Shown here piece after piece: positions 27,089 to 35,777 of a DNA stretch of 64,000 nucleotides. A model generated the notes under the pieces. It searched no databases. It saw only the letters and a list, made by a program, of their open reading frames with translations, and was not told the DNA's origin. How positions within the stretch are numbered: position 1 is the first letter of the stretch; each line of letters begins with the position of its first letter. The translations under genes were made by a program, and so were the position numbers. Origin of the DNA: Sphaerochaeta halotolerans (GTDB taxonomy: Bacteria; Spirochaetota; Spirochaetia; Sphaerochaetales; Sphaerochaetaceae); the NCBI RefSeq assembly GCF_003429665.1, contig NZ_QUWK01000001.1:1-64000 (forward strand), in the 5' to 3' direction.

Positions 27089-28615
27089 ATGGAGCAATGC
27101 AAATTTGTTACAATCCACCCAGATGATGTGGTAGCCGTTGCAATCGCCCCCCTGGGCAAGGGGGAAGTGATCCAGGTACAGGGAAAGGATATCCCCTTGG
27201 CGATGGATATTCCTTCTGGACACAAGTTTGCCATCAAGGATATTGCAGAAGGAGAGCCTGTCATCAAGTATGGGGCACCCATTGGGGTGGCAAAACAGCA
27301 TATTTCAAAAGGAGAGCATGTCCATGGAAGCAATATCAAGACACTGCTCTGTGAATCGGCTGGCTACCACTACAACAAAGTCCTTGCGTCTCAATTCAAA
27401 GAGAAAGCTGAGAAACGGAAAGCCTTCTGGGCTGACAAAACCCCTACAATCCAAGCCTATCGACGAGCCAATGGAAAGATCGGCATCAGAAATGAGCTTT
27501 GGATCGTACCTACCGTCGGTTGTGTGAACAAGATAGCAGAAACACTGGTCTCATGGGCCAACAAGACCTTCCCCACCAGTGAATTCTATGATGGGATCCA
27601 TGTATGGAACCACCCCTATGGATGCAGTCAACTTGGCGATGACCATGAGGCAACAAGGACCATCCTCTCTGACTTGGTTCACCACCCCAATGCAGGAGGT
27701 GTATTGGTACTCGCTCTCGGTTGTGAGAACAACACCCCAGAATCCTTCAAGGAACTGGTAGGAGCAGTTGATTCTGAGAGAGTGAAGTTTCTTACCTCCC
27801 AAGACGTGAGTGATGAAATTGAAGAGAGCAAGAAACTCCTGACAGCACTCCATAAGGCCATGCAGAGAGACCGAAGGGAACCGGTGGGGATGGACAACCT
27901 CATCGTGGGTTTCAAGTGCGGTGGCTCTGATGGCCTCAGTGGCATAACTGCCAATCCGTTGGTAGGTCGTTTCTGCGATGCTTTGACAGCCATGGGAGGA
28001 ACAGGAATTCTTACCGAGGTTCCTGAAATGTTCGGGGCAGAACAGCTGTTGATGAACCGCTGCCAGGATGAAAAGATCTATGAACAGACCGTACGCTTGA
28101 TCGATGACTTCAAACAGTACTTCATCAAGCATGAGCAAGTGGTATATGAGAATCCCTCCCCGGGAAACAAGGCGGGAGGAATCTCAACCTTGGAAGACAA
28201 GAGCCTTGGATGCATCCAGAAAGGTGGAGAGGCTATCATTACCGATGTCCTTGCCTATGGGCAACAGGTATCAAGAAGAGGTTTGAACCTTCTCTCTGGT
28301 CCAGGCAATGATATTGTCTCCACCACGGCTCTCACAGCCACAGGTGCCCATATCATTCTCTTTACCACGGGAAGAGGGACCCCACTCGGAGCTCCGGTTC
28401 CCACCGTAAAGATTTCCAGTAATAGTGCTTTGGCTGCAAAGAAGCCTAACTGGATTGATTTTGATGCAGGAAGGCTCTTGGCAGAAGATAATGAAGTAGT
28501 GCTCTCCGATTTTCTCTCCCTCATCCAGGCAGTTGCCAGTGGTGAAAAGAAGACGAGGAACGAAGAGAATGGGTATGCAGAGATATCGTTGTTCAAGGAT
28601 GGAGTTATCCTCTAG
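27089..28615 (+). CDS. uxaA: Altronate dehydratase
   Basis: Iron-dependent dehydration of D-altronate to 2-keto-3-deoxygluconate. At 508 residues it has the full two-part structure: an N-terminal SAF domain (about 1-100; DVVAVAIAPLGKGEVIQVQGKDI) and a large C-terminal catalytic domain beginning RANGKIGIRNELWIVPTVGCVNKIAE, with later GFKCGGSDGLSGITANPLVG. AGGAG a few bases before the ATG supports the start. It is the third gene of the uxa operon. Confidence 0.94.
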   Translation: MEQCKFVTIHPDDVVAVAIAPLGKGEVIQVQGKDIPLAMDIPSGHKFAIKDIAEGEPVIKYGAPIGVAKQHISKGEHVHGSNIKTLLCESAGYHYNKVLASQFKEKAEKRKAFWADKTPTIQAYRRANGKIGIRNELWIVPTVGCVNKIAETLVSWANKTFPTSEFYDGIHVWNHPYGCSQLGDDHEATRTILSDLVHHPNAGGVLVLALGCENNTPESFKELVGAVDSERVKFLTSQDVSDEIEESKKLLTALHKAMQRDRREPVGMDNLIVGFKCGGSDGLSGITANPLVGRFCDALTAMGGTGILTEVPEMFGAEQLLMNRCQDEKIYEQTVRLIDDFKQYFIKHEQVVYENPSPGNKAGGISTLEDKSLGCIQKGGEAIITDVLAYGQQVSRRGLNLLSGPGNDIVSTTALTATGAHIILFTTGRGTPLGAPVPTVKISSNSALAAKKPNWIDFDAGRLLAEDNEVVLSDFLSLIQAVASGEKKTRNEENGYAEISLFKDGVIL

Positions 28616-28638
28616 AACACGAGAAAAGGAGAACGATT

Positions 28639-30042
28639 ATGAAACAATTCATGGACGAACATTTTCTACTACAAACGAAGACAGCCCAGAAGCTGTATCA
28701 TGAGTATGCAAAAGACCAGATGATCTACGATTATCACTGCCATCTCGACCCAAAAGAAATAGCAGAGAACAAAAAGTTCTCAACCATTACCGATGCATGG
28801 CTCGGAGGAGACCACTACAAGTGGCGCGCCATGCGTGCCAATGGAGTCCCAGAGGAACTGGTTACCGGAAAGGATGTAGATCCCTATGAGAAATTCCTGG
28901 CATGGGCAGGCACTATGGAAAATGCCTTGGGTAACCCACTCTACCACTGGACCCATCTCGAATTGCAGAGGTATTTTGGCATCCATGAGGTACTCAACAC
29001 CAAGAATGCAAAGGCAATCTATGAAGAGGCAAACCGACAGTTCAAGGAAAATGAGAACCTTTCAGTCACAGGTATCATGAAGCAGTTCAAGGTCTATGCG
29101 GTAGGAACTACCGATGACCCTGCTGATGATTTGGCCTACCACAAGCAGATTGCCTCCCAGAAGGAAGTCCCTGCCACGGTAATCCCTTCTTTCCGTCCTG
29201 ACAAAGCACTGAATATTGAGAAAGAAACGTTCTCTGCCTATATGGAATCCTTGGAGACTGTTTCCGGGAAGTCTATCACTTTGGTGGCTGATGTCATTGA
29301 AATCTTAATCAGCCGTCTGGACTTCTTTGTCAGTTTGGGATGTAAAGCAAGTGATCATGCACTGGTTACTGCTCCTGCTGTATTCAAGAGCGAGAGGGAA
29401 GTGAACGAGATCTTTGCAAAGAAGATGAATGGAAAGTGCCTGAACCATGAAGAAGTGGAAGCCTACAAGACCTTTGTACTAACTCATCTTGCAAAAGCGT
29501 ATGCAAAACGGAACATCGCCATGCAACTGCATTTTGCAGCCATCAGGGACAACAACAGCTTGATGTATAAGAAACTCGGCCCTGATACCGGCTTTGATGC
29601 TTCCCATGACAAGAATCTTGCTGAAGGTCTTTCTGCCTTCCTGAACAATCTCTCTGCCACCGGGGAGGTCCCCAAGACCATTCTCTATTCGCTCAACCCG
29701 AAAGACTACTACTCCTTGGCAACCTTGATGGGCTGCTATCAGGATGGGATCCCAGGAAAAATGCAACTCGGATCTGCTTGGTGGTTTGCTGACCACAAGG
29801 ATGGTATGGAGGAACAGATGAAGCTCTTGGGCAATGTGGGTCTGCTCCCTCGCTTCATTGGAATGCTTACCGACAGTCGGTCCTTCCTCTCCTACTCCCG
29901 CCACGAATATTTCAGACGTATTCTTTGTAACATACTTGGGAATTGGGCAGAAGAAGGGGAAGTTCCCTACGACATGGAAATGCTGGGAAAGGTGGTTGAA
30001 AACATCTCCTTTGGTAATGCAAAAGCCTACTTTGAGGGTTGA
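28639..30042 (+). CDS. uxaC: Uronate (glucuronate/galacturonate) isomerase
   Basis: Isomerises D-galacturonate to D-tagaturonate and D-glucuronate to D-fructuronate. The 467-residue protein is an amidohydrolase-fold enzyme: YDYHCHLDPKEIA near residue 35 carries the HxH motif, and MQLHFAAIRDNNS, GSAWWFADHKDGMEEQ and the C-terminal DSRSFLSYSRHEYFRR stretches are conserved in UxaC. The ribosome site AAAAGGAG precedes the ATG. No fructuronate branch gene (uxuA or uxuB) is seen in this window, so galacturonate appears to be the main substrate here. Confidence 0.95.
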   Translation: MKQFMDEHFLLQTKTAQKLYHEYAKDQMIYDYHCHLDPKEIAENKKFSTITDAWLGGDHYKWRAMRANGVPEELVTGKDVDPYEKFLAWAGTMENALGNPLYHWTHLELQRYFGIHEVLNTKNAKAIYEEANRQFKENENLSVTGIMKQFKVYAVGTTDDPADDLAYHKQIASQKEVPATVIPSFRPDKALNIEKETFSAYMESLETVSGKSITLVADVIEILISRLDFFVSLGCKASDHALVTAPAVFKSEREVNEIFAKKMNGKCLNHEEVEAYKTFVLTHLAKAYAKRNIAMQLHFAAIRDNNSLMYKKLGPDTGFDASHDKNLAEGLSAFLNNLSATGEVPKTILYSLNPKDYYSLATLMGCYQDGIPGKMQLGSAWWFADHKDGMEEQMKLLGNVGLLPRFIGMLTDSRSFLSYSRHEYFRRILCNILGNWAEEGEVPYDMEMLGKVVENISFGNAKAYFEG

Positions 30043-30046
30043 TGTC

Positions 30047-30835
30047 ATGGGGAAGAAAACCAATCCAGCAGGAGAGAAACAACAAACCAGTGGAGTGATT
30101 AGAACCATCGTCATCTTGGAGACATTGTCAAAACATCAGAGTATCAATCTGGAACAACTCTCCAAGGAGACCGGTTTGCCAAAAGCAACCCTGCTCAGGT
30201 TTCTTTCCACCCTGGTCAACTTGGGTTATGTCTACCGGGATAATACAGACCTCTACAGCCTTACGCTGAAGATGTTCTCTGTAGGATCCCATGGACTAGA
30301 GCATATTGATCTGATTCATGTGGCAAACCCTGTCGCCCAACAGCTCTGTGATGAGCTGGGCGAGACGGTGCATATGGGCGTTCTGGAGGAGGACAAGGCC
30401 GTCTATGTCCTGAAAAAGGAGTCCTCTTTCACCATCCGAATGCATTCCCGTGTAGGCAAGGCAATCCCCTTGTACTGCACAGCAATCGGGAAGGTTCTGC
30501 TCAGTGATATGCCTCAAGACACCCTTGATGAATACCTCTCCACTGTCAAGATGAAACCATTCACCCCCAACACGATAACCAATAGTGAGGTATTGAAGCA
30601 GGAATTACAGCAAATCCGTGAACAAGGCTGGGCAAGCGATAATGAAGAGCACGAAATGGGCACGCTCTGCATAGGCTCTCCCATCAAGGACTATTCAGGG
30701 AAGGTGGTTGCTGCGATGAGTGTCTCCTGGCCTTTATTCCGTTTCAATCCGGAGGAACAGGAACGTATCACCAAATCAATCCTTGAGGCATGTACCAGCC
30801 TCTCTCACCTCCTGGGTTGGGAAGGCACTGAGTAG
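30047..30835 (+). CDS. kdgR: IclR-family regulator, probable KdgR
   Basis: 262-residue repressor of the IclR family: an N-terminal winged helix-turn-helix (about 15-80; INLEQLSKETGLPKATLLRFLSTL) and a C-terminal effector-binding domain (about 90-255; MHSRVGKAIPLYCTAIGKVLL and HEMGTLCIGSPI). The gene begins five bases after uxaC and ends at a terminator. KdgR in enterobacteria responds to 2-keto-3-deoxygluconate. The boxes at 24594 and 35732 fit its known operator, which supports this name over a generic IclR label. Confidence 0.82.
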   Translation: MGKKTNPAGEKQQTSGVIRTIVILETLSKHQSINLEQLSKETGLPKATLLRFLSTLVNLGYVYRDNTDLYSLTLKMFSVGSHGLEHIDLIHVANPVAQQLCDELGETVHMGVLEEDKAVYVLKKESSFTIRMHSRVGKAIPLYCTAIGKVLLSDMPQDTLDEYLSTVKMKPFTPNTITNSEVLKQELQQIREQGWASDNEEHEMGTLCIGSPIKDYSGKVVAAMSVSWPLFRFNPEEQERITKSILEACTSLSHLLGWEGTE

Positions 30836-30859
30836 AAAAACAATCCGGGGATGTTTTTT
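30836..30859 (+). terminator. Rho-independent terminator of the uxa operon
   Basis: Directly after the kdgR stop, AAAAACA-A-TCC pairs with GGGATGTTTTT, with one bulged A, and the stem's 3' arm is itself a T run. Confidence 0.65.
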
Positions 30860-30899
30860 CCCTTCCCATGGGCTATCATAGAGGAAAAAGGAGCAATCC

Positions 30900-31874
30900 A
30901 TGCAACAAATTCGATGGGGTATTATTGGGTGTGGCAATGTAACTGAAGTGAAGAGTGGTCCTGGATTCCAGAAGGCAGAAGGGGCTTCTCTTGTTGCTGT
31001 CATGAGGCGAAATGCTGAAAAGGCAGCAGATTATGCAAAACGCCATGGTGTTCCAACCTGGTATGATGACGCACTCAAGCTTATTGAGGATCCACAGGTG
31101 GATGCAATCTACATTGCAACCCATCCTGATACACACCATTACTATACGCTTCTCGCTGCTTCAAAAGGGAAACCTGTTTATTGCGAAAAACCTTTGGGAG
31201 TATCCTATGCACAAAGCAAGGAGATGGTTGAGTATTGTAAACTACACTCCATTCCCTTTTTCAGTGCGTACTATCGCAGAGCACTCCCAAAATACCTCAT
31301 GATCAAAGAGATGATTGACAGTGGAAAGCTCGGAGAGATCAGGGCAGTCCATGTGGAAATGCTACAAACCATCAAACCAGAAGACAAAGTGGGAAATGGA
31401 AGATGGAGAGTACAACCAGAAATGAGCGGAGGCTCTCTGCTACTCGATGTTGGTTCCCACTCCCTTGATTTGGTTGATTTTTATTTTGGCCCCATTGTCG
31501 AGGCAACAGGGGAAGGGAGAAACCAGAGTAAAACGTATGAAGCTGATGATATTGTCCACGGGAGTTTCAGGACGGAGCGTGGAGTATGTGGTACGGGCAT
31601 CTGGTGTTTCAACACCTGCAAGGATGAGGATACCACCACCATCTTCGGCAGCAAAGGGATTCTCTCCTACTCAGTGCTGGATGTCGGAAAACCGATAACC
31701 CTCGAGACAGCCACAGAAACACAGGTCTTTGAGGTTCCAGAACCTCCTGAACATATTGCACAACCTTTGATCCAGACCATCACCGATGAGTTGTTGGGGA
31801 AAGGCCACTGTCCCAGTACGGGAGAGAGTGGCATGCGTACTGATTGGGTGATGGAACGATTACAAGGGAAATAG
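30900..31874 (+). CDS. Gfo/Idh/MocA-family oxidoreductase
   Basis: NAD(P)-dependent sugar oxidoreductase of 324 residues. The N-terminal Rossmann fold begins IRWGIIGCGNVTEVKSGPGF, the dinucleotide motif GxGxxA/T being in its usual place. AIYIATHPDTHHYYTLLAASKGKPVYCEKPLGVS (about 70-103) contains the conserved EKP lysine. The C-terminal beta-sheet domain follows. A GGAG ribosome site precedes the ATG. It probably forms an operon with the downstream cupin gene (8-base gap). The substrate is unknown; a sugar or uronate derivative is likely from context. Confidence 0.88.
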   Translation: MQQIRWGIIGCGNVTEVKSGPGFQKAEGASLVAVMRRNAEKAADYAKRHGVPTWYDDALKLIEDPQVDAIYIATHPDTHHYYTLLAASKGKPVYCEKPLGVSYAQSKEMVEYCKLHSIPFFSAYYRRALPKYLMIKEMIDSGKLGEIRAVHVEMLQTIKPEDKVGNGRWRVQPEMSGGSLLLDVGSHSLDLVDFYFGPIVEATGEGRNQSKTYEADDIVHGSFRTERGVCGTGIWCFNTCKDEDTTTIFGSKGILSYSVLDVGKPITLETATETQVFEVPEPPEHIAQPLIQTITDELLGKGHCPSTGESGMRTDWVMERLQGK

Positions 31875-31882
31875 GAGATGGT

Positions 31883-32218
31883 ATGTTTGTATCACATCGT
31901 GATGAGATTGAAAAAAAGCAAATAGCGGATAAGGTTATCAAGCAGATTCTCATTGGCCCTGACCAAGGTTGGGAAGACTATGTAATGCGCCTTTTCACCT
32001 TGGAAAGGAATGGAAAGGCCCCTCATCATTCCCATCCCTGGCAACATGTCATCTTTGCAGTGGAAGGGGAAGGAAATCTCTTCATGGATGGAAAAGTGTA
32101 TCCCCTCACCAGTGGATCGGTAGCCTATGTGCCAGAAGAGATCGACCACCAAATTTCCAATGCAGGGGAAAAACAATTTGTGTTCATCTGTATCGTCCCC
32201 AAGCGAGGAGATGCCTGA
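31883..32218 (+). CDS. Small cupin protein, possibly KdgF-like
   Basis: 111-residue single cupin barrel. The metal-binding motif PHHSHPWQHVIFAVEGEG (about 48-65) supplies His and Glu ligands, and IDHQISN provides the second-motif His. AGGAG five bases before the ATG at 31883 fixes the start. Small cupins of this kind in pectin loci include KdgF, which converts unsaturated uronates to linear keturonates; GH105 and GH28 products would need such a step. The family is diverse, so the KdgF role is a suggestion only. Confidence 0.75.
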   Translation: MFVSHRDEIEKKQIADKVIKQILIGPDQGWEDYVMRLFTLERNGKAPHHSHPWQHVIFAVEGEGNLFMDGKVYPLTSGSVAYVPEEIDHQISNAGEKQFVFICIVPKRGDA

Positions 32219-32222
32219 TTAC

Positions 32223-33302
32223 CTATTCTTCATGATGATGATGATGATGGTCGTGGTCGTGAGGAATCTCATACAGTTCCCTAAACATATCCTGAATCAG
32301 GGTATCCATCTCTTGCTGCTGATTTCCCATGACCACCATGATGCCAATCTGCTTGCCCAGTTCTGATAGCAGCGGAAGGGTCCGCTTCCCATAACAGTGG
32401 ATTGCCTGTGGTTTACCTTCTTTTTCAAACAGTTCAAGCAAACGACTGACTATTTTCCCATGTTCCCTCTCGTAGTCCTCAACCAAGAAGACATCCAGGA
32501 CCTGATGAGATTGGGGGTCATAGGCAAGGCTATAGAATGGATAGAGTGGCCTATCGCCTTCACCAGGAAGCATGGGCTCGGCCATCATACCAATAGCCAG
32601 TGCCAAGATCTTCCCCGATTTTGCCCGCATTCTCTTATATTGCAGTTGACGTTCTTCATTGGTGAAAAATGCGTGGGGGTAGTAGAACCCATAGGCTTCA
32701 TCTTGCAATACACGTGCACTAACCTCAAAACTATCACCCTTCTTCTCCAACGTGGGTATGTATTCCTTCTTCTCTGTCTCTTCCAGTTTGAGAGAATCGA
32801 GCCAGAAAGAAAAGGTGTTGGTCTTCCGGGTTTTCTTATAGGATGCAAAATACTCCTTTGCAAACAACAGTCCTTGAAGGATAAGAATCAAATCCTTCTC
32901 CTCCTGTTCGCTGATGTACCAGGGAACCTTGTACTGCTCCTTGATTCTGAATTGAGGATAGGAGCCTTCAGTGAAAGACACCCCGCTCTCTTCAATTGCC
33001 TTGAGATCACTTTCTTCCAGATTGTCTCTTTCCGTTCGCATGATGGAGAGCAAGCACTCCTGTGCCTCTTGGAGATCCATAATTTCCATCTCCGACGCGC
33101 TTTCTTCCTGCAAGGAAAGCGCAAGGTACCCTGTCAGGCCCTTTTCTCCCCGATAGGCAGCGAATGCCGAATCAACCACCGATACGTAATAGGGAATCTG
33201 TTCCTCAGATAGAATACAGATTAGGTCGTTCTCAGAAAAAACGGAATCAATAGAAGCATCTTGATAGGCCTTGGCCAGTTCATACAGGGTTGTGTGTTTC
33301 AT
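32223..33302 (-). CDS. Hypothetical protein with C-terminal polyhistidine tail
   Basis: 359-residue acidic soluble protein that I cannot assign. The first half is Glu-rich and helical. The second half contains GKILALAIGMMAEPMLPGEGDRPLYPF and a region rich in QAIHCYGKRTLPLLSELGKQ, reminiscent of DUF6930-like domains. It ends HDHDHHHHHHEE, encoded by a GAT/CAT triplet run, which would bind divalent metals. The ATG at 33302 has no ribosome site; TATAGT lies six bases upstream on the minus strand, suggesting a leaderless transcript. It converges on the cupin gene with a 4-base gap. Confidence 0.75.
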   Translation of the reverse strand: MKHTTLYELAKAYQDASIDSVFSENDLICILSEEQIPYYVSVVDSAFAAYRGEKGLTGYLALSLQEESASEMEIMDLQEAQECLLSIMRTERDNLEESDLKAIEESGVSFTEGSYPQFRIKEQYKVPWYISEQEEKDLILILQGLLFAKEYFASYKKTRKTNTFSFWLDSLKLEETEKKEYIPTLEKKGDSFEVSARVLQDEAYGFYYPHAFFTNEERQLQYKRMRAKSGKILALAIGMMAEPMLPGEGDRPLYPFYSLAYDPQSHQVLDVFLVEDYEREHGKIVSRLLELFEKEGKPQAIHCYGKRTLPLLSELGKQIGIMVVMGNQQQEMDTLIQDMFRELYEIPHDHDHHHHHHEE

Positions 33303-33334
33303 GATTGCACTATACAAAATTCATGGTACTTATC

Positions 33335-33885
33335 CAATGGCTATCGTTTTTACTCTTGTCCCTACACGCTGCATAATGACAGGATGGAAGGAATCAAGCC
33401 CCCTTTTCACTCATATGGCCTTCATCAACTACAGCAGCCATCTTCCCTCATCGTGCCAACTATATAGTGGCAATCGATGGATTTCTAAAAAGAGAGTGGC
33501 TATTACGAAACGCAGGAGGAATCTGCAAACGAAAGTTTACCAATGACCTGAAATCCGTGAGGGGTTGAACGTCAACAAGGATATCCTGGCTCTCTGTCCC
33601 GAAGCTCGTTACTCCCTGGTTGGAACAACGGCCGCCCTTCCCGAATTCCTTGGCAAGATGGCAAAACTACTGGAAGTTCCATTTGACAACAGTGCTTTCT
33701 TCTTATCAAAACCAGCAGAGTATGAATACTTCGGTAAAGGTGACTGTGTAGACCTCTCCACCTTGGAAGATACGTACTGAAGGAACAGAATTCTCAGTCA
33801 CCAAGCTATCCTTGGCAACCGAGGAGTTGTTCATCTTTCCCAGGAATGCAGAAGTTGCTCAGCGTCGTGTAAGGATTAAGGAAAG
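33335..33885 (+). pseudogene. Decayed lysophospholipid acyltransferase (PlsC-like) gene
   Basis: Pieces of one acyltransferase can be read in all three forward frames. They are FYSCPYTLHNDRMEGIKPPF (from 33348), then HMAFIN, then TTAAIFPHRANYIVAIDGF and KREWLLRNAGGICKRKF (from 33428), then LNVNKDILALCPEARYS and GTTAALPEFLGKMAKLLEVPF (from 33565). The order and motifs (HNDRMEGIKPPF, NHxxFxD, PEARYS, LGK) match the PlsC/LPLAT family as I recall it. At least three frameshifts and a likely deletion after the LEVPF stretch inactivate it, and the catalytic HxxxxD reads HMAFIN. A possible C-terminal remnant (EFSVTKLSLATEEL) runs into the convergent DUF2202 gene. Confidence 0.72.
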
Positions 33886-34461
33886 TTCGGTATCACTGAT
33901 ATAGCGAGCTGTGTAGTCCAGCCCATATCTGCCCAGCTGCCTTACGAATGCACGCATGTGGTTCTCTGAACCTCTCAGCAGATTGTTGTATACCCAGATT
34001 TCCACTTCATCATCCGTCGCCTCAATGGAGCGTTGCAAGTCATGGATATCGAGATCCTCTATAAGGGCTCCTACCATAAAAGCCTCTTCAATGGATGTAC
34101 TGCCTTGCGCAACCAGACTGTCATAGAGTTTCGCAATTTCGGCGTTGTGGAAGACCCCAATCTCAGAGGTTTCAACAGGATTATCCATCTCCTTGTCATG
34201 CAGGACTGCAGAAACCTCATCCATGTGCTGCTGCTCTGCTTTTGCGATGTTGAGGAATACACGATTCCCCCACATTTCATACAGCGCAAGGTATACATCT
34301 CTGGCAAGCTTCTCTTCTTCTACCATATAGAGTAACCCTTGCGTTACGGAAGTTTCTACCATTGCCTCATTTTGAACCTGCTGTTCGTTCATGGGTTGAG
34401 CAGAGAGGGTGACTCCCATTGCCACTACGAAGATCACGGAAAGTATGAGTGTTTTACGCAT
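33859..34461 (-). CDS. Exported DUF2202 (ferritin-like) protein
   Basis: 200-residue protein with an N-terminal signal peptide (MRKTLILSVIFVVAMGVTLSA) and a DUF2202 domain (about 45-195). Its helices carry VEEEKLARDVYLALYEMWG, IAKAEQQHMDEV and GSENHMRAFVRQL, Glu/His patterns like those of ferritin-like diiron bundles. The start at 34461 has AGGGG seven bases upstream; a longer frame to 34557 lacks one. Function is not established for the family; an iron-related or stress role in the periplasm is possible. Confidence 0.85.
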   Translation of the reverse strand: MRKTLILSVIFVVAMGVTLSAQPMNEQQVQNEAMVETSVTQGLLYMVEEEKLARDVYLALYEMWGNRVFLNIAKAEQQHMDEVSAVLHDKEMDNPVETSEIGVFHNAEIAKLYDSLVAQGSTSIEEAFMVGALIEDLDIHDLQRSIEATDDEVEIWVYNNLLRGSENHMRAFVRQLGRYGLDYTARYISDTELSLILTRR

Positions 34462-34541
34462 AATTGACCCCTTTGTTTGTCGTTGAGCAAAGTATAGGGA
34501 TACACTGTTTACGCTATAAGAACACAAGGTAAAGGTTTGGT

Positions 34542-34576
34542 AAAGAAAGAGGAGCAACCTTCGAAAAGCTTGCTCC
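34542..34576 (-). terminator. Rho-independent terminator after kdgK
   Basis: On the minus strand GGAGCAA pairs with TTGCTCC (34570-34576 with 34551-34557) and is followed by the T-rich TCTTTCTTT. It lies between the kdgK stop and the DUF2202 start. Confidence 0.7.
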
Positions 34577-34601
34577 CTCTGTTTTTCATAGCTGCATGTG
34601 G

Positions 34602-35639
34602 TTACCGCTGTACGCGGCCACTTCCATCTCCCTTGCAGAGTGCCTCGACCTCTGCTTTGGTGCTGAGGTTGAAGTCCCCTTCTATGGAGTGCTTCAAGGC
34701 AGAGGCTGCGGCTGCAAAGTTGATGGCATACTGCTCATCATCCCCATACTCGCTGAGTGCGAAGATCAGACCTGCAGAGAAAGAGTCCCCGCCACCGACA
34801 CGGTCAATGATATCAGTAATCTCATAGTGTTTGGAAAGGTAGAAACCACTTTTACCGCTGAGCGCTGCACTCCAGCCGTTGTGGTCGGCACTCTTACTCT
34901 CCCTGAGTGTGACAGCAACCACCGAAACATTCGGGAACTGATGCTTCACCTCTTCGGTAAGCTCCTTGTAGACATCTGTATCCAACTCACCGCTGGCAAC
35001 ATCCACCTTGGCCTCGATTCCCAAACACTTCTGGATATCTTCCTCATTAGCGATGATGACATCAGCAAATTTGACCAACTCCCGCATTACCTCAGGAGCT
35101 TTCTTCCCATAGTTCCAGAGTTTCTTGCGGTAGTTCAGATCGATGGATACCGTAGCTCCGGCTTTCTTTGCTGCCTGCATTGCTGCAAGACTGCTATCGG
35201 CTGCATTCTGGCTGATAGCCGGGGTGATACCGGTAATATGGAACCATTCTGCATCGGCTAGAATTGCCTTGAAATCGAAATCTGATGGTTTGCTGAGAGC
35301 AATGGAGCTCTCTGCGCGATCATACACAACACTACTGGGTCTCTGGTTTGCTCCAGTTTCCAGGAAATAGATACCAACTCGACCACCTTTGGTCATCTTG
35401 ATGGCTGAGGTGTCTACACCGTACTTGCGAACTTCGCGTGCAGCAGCCTCCCCAATAGCATTGGCTGGAAGTGCAGTCACAAACCGAGAATCCTTGCCGA
35501 GCAACGAGAGGGAGACGGCGACATTGGCCTCTCCTCCACCAAAAGTGGCTTCCAAAGCGGGAGATTGAAAGAAACGTTCATGCCCAGGGGACTTGAGTCT
35601 CAACATAATCTCGCCAAATGTCACATATTTATTACCCAT
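34602..35639 (-). CDS. kdgK: 2-keto-3-deoxygluconate kinase
   Basis: Phosphorylates 2-keto-3-deoxygluconate with ATP to give KDPG. The 345-residue protein is a PfkB-family sugar kinase. FGEIMLRLKSPGHERFFQSPALEATFGGGEANVA at the N-terminus is characteristic of KdgK, SIDLNYRKKLW matches the substrate-site strand, and DRVGGGDSFSAGLIFAL (about 290) contains the anion hole and catalytic Asp. GGAG lies upstream of the ATG. It is divergent from kdgA across 138 bases that contain promoters for both genes and a KdgR box. Confidence 0.93.
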   Translation of the reverse strand: MGNKYVTFGEIMLRLKSPGHERFFQSPALEATFGGGEANVAVSLSLLGKDSRFVTALPANAIGEAAAREVRKYGVDTSAIKMTKGGRVGIYFLETGANQRPSSVVYDRAESSIALSKPSDFDFKAILADAEWFHITGITPAISQNAADSSLAAMQAAKKAGATVSIDLNYRKKLWNYGKKAPEVMRELVKFADVIIANEEDIQKCLGIEAKVDVASGELDTDVYKELTEEVKHQFPNVSVVAVTLRESKSADHNGWSAALSGKSGFYLSKHYEITDIIDRVGGGDSFSAGLIFALSEYGDDEQYAINFAAAASALKHSIEGDFNLSTKAEVEALCKGDGSGRVQR

Positions 35640-35682
35640 AGAAGTCTCCTCAATATTTTTATACAGGAACAGTACTATTCTC

Positions 35683-35711
35683 TTGATATTTCAAATCATA
35701 GAAGGTATGCT
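35683..35711 (+). promoter_or_regulatory. Promoter of kdgA
   Basis: TTGATA (35683-35688), a 17-base spacer and TATGCT (35706-35711) on the plus strand. The KdgR box lies just downstream of the expected start of transcription. Confidence 0.55.
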
Positions 35712-35723
35712 TGAGTCTGTCAA
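35695..35723 (-). promoter_or_regulatory. Promoter of kdgK
   Basis: On the minus strand TTGACA (35723-35718), a 17-base spacer and TATGAT (35700-35695), almost exact consensus, about 55 bases before the kdgK ATG. It overlaps the opposing kdgA promoter. Confidence 0.75.
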
Positions 35724-35731
35724 TGATATTT

Positions 35732-35746
35732 TGAAACATCGTTTCA
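35732..35746. promoter_or_regulatory. KdgR box between kdgK and kdgA
   Basis: TGAAACATCGTTTCA is a perfect palindrome (6-bp arms, 3-base centre) flanked by A/T. It meets the published enterobacterial KdgR-box core RAAAYRNYRTTTY at every position. It is downstream of the kdgA promoter and 8 bases upstream of the kdgK -35, so one dimer could control both genes. Confidence 0.75.
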
Positions 35747-35777
35747 TAATTGGAATTTCTAAGAAGGAGCAACCCCT

